Assembly (NCBI GenBank): GCA_905479595.1 | Contig: CAJQND010000250.1 | Coordinates: 1-6,079, forward strand | DNA length: 6,079 nt | Source: an uncultured Hyphomicrobiales bacterium | GTDB lineage: Bacteria > Pseudomonadota > Alphaproteobacteria > Rhizobiales > CAJQND01 | Reading direction: 5' to 3' | Shown here: piece by piece, positions 6,068 through 6,079 of the stretch | Layout: the number at the start of each line of letters is the position of its first letter | Numbering within the stretch: position 1 is the first letter of the stretch | Notes under the pieces: generated by a model | Databases searched by the model: none | What the model saw: only the letters and a program-made list of their open reading frames with translations | What the model was told of the DNA's origin: nothing | Translations under genes and position numbers: made by a program

Positions 6068-6079
6068 ATCCCTCCCCTG

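Overview
The window looks like part of a surface-glycan (cell-envelope polysaccharide or glycolipid) locus from a proteobacterium. An alphaproteobacterium is my best guess. That rests on remembered resemblance of the ABC transporter, the small methyltransferase and the glycosyltransferases to alphaproteobacterial proteins, and on a moderate GC content (about 50-60% in most hand-sampled lines). I cannot name the genus.

Layout from left to right. A large ABC transporter gene (1-1865, minus strand) runs off the left edge, so its C-terminal end is missing. A small class I SAM methyltransferase gene (1912-2454, minus) lies 46 nt upstream of it in the same direction; the two probably form one transcript. 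An AT-rich divergent intergenic region of 139 bp (2455-2593) separates them from a radical SAM gene with a SPASM-like C-terminus (2594-3625, plus). That gene converges on a glycosyltransferase gene (3636-4796, minus). The gap between the two stop codons is only 10 bp, and a perfect inverted repeat covers both. The second glycosyltransferase gene (4796-6055, minus) lies upstream of the first and is joined to it by a TGATG stop-start overlap. The last 24 bases hold its ribosome binding site.

How the genes may work together (inference): the GT4-type and MurG-like glycosyltransferases would add sugars to a carrier or acceptor, the methyltransferase could modify the product, and the ABC protein could move a lipid or glycan across the inner membrane. 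The radical SAM enzyme is the only plus-strand gene. It is noticeably more AT-rich than the glycosyltransferases and breaks an otherwise collinear run of four minus-strand genes, so it may be a later insertion.

The most unusual protein feature is the nucleotide-binding domain of the ABC transporter. Its Walker A loop lacks the catalytic lysine, and a long insertion follows the Q-loop region and ends in an echo of the sequence just before it. I saw no RNA genes, insertion sequences, CRISPR arrays or attachment sites.
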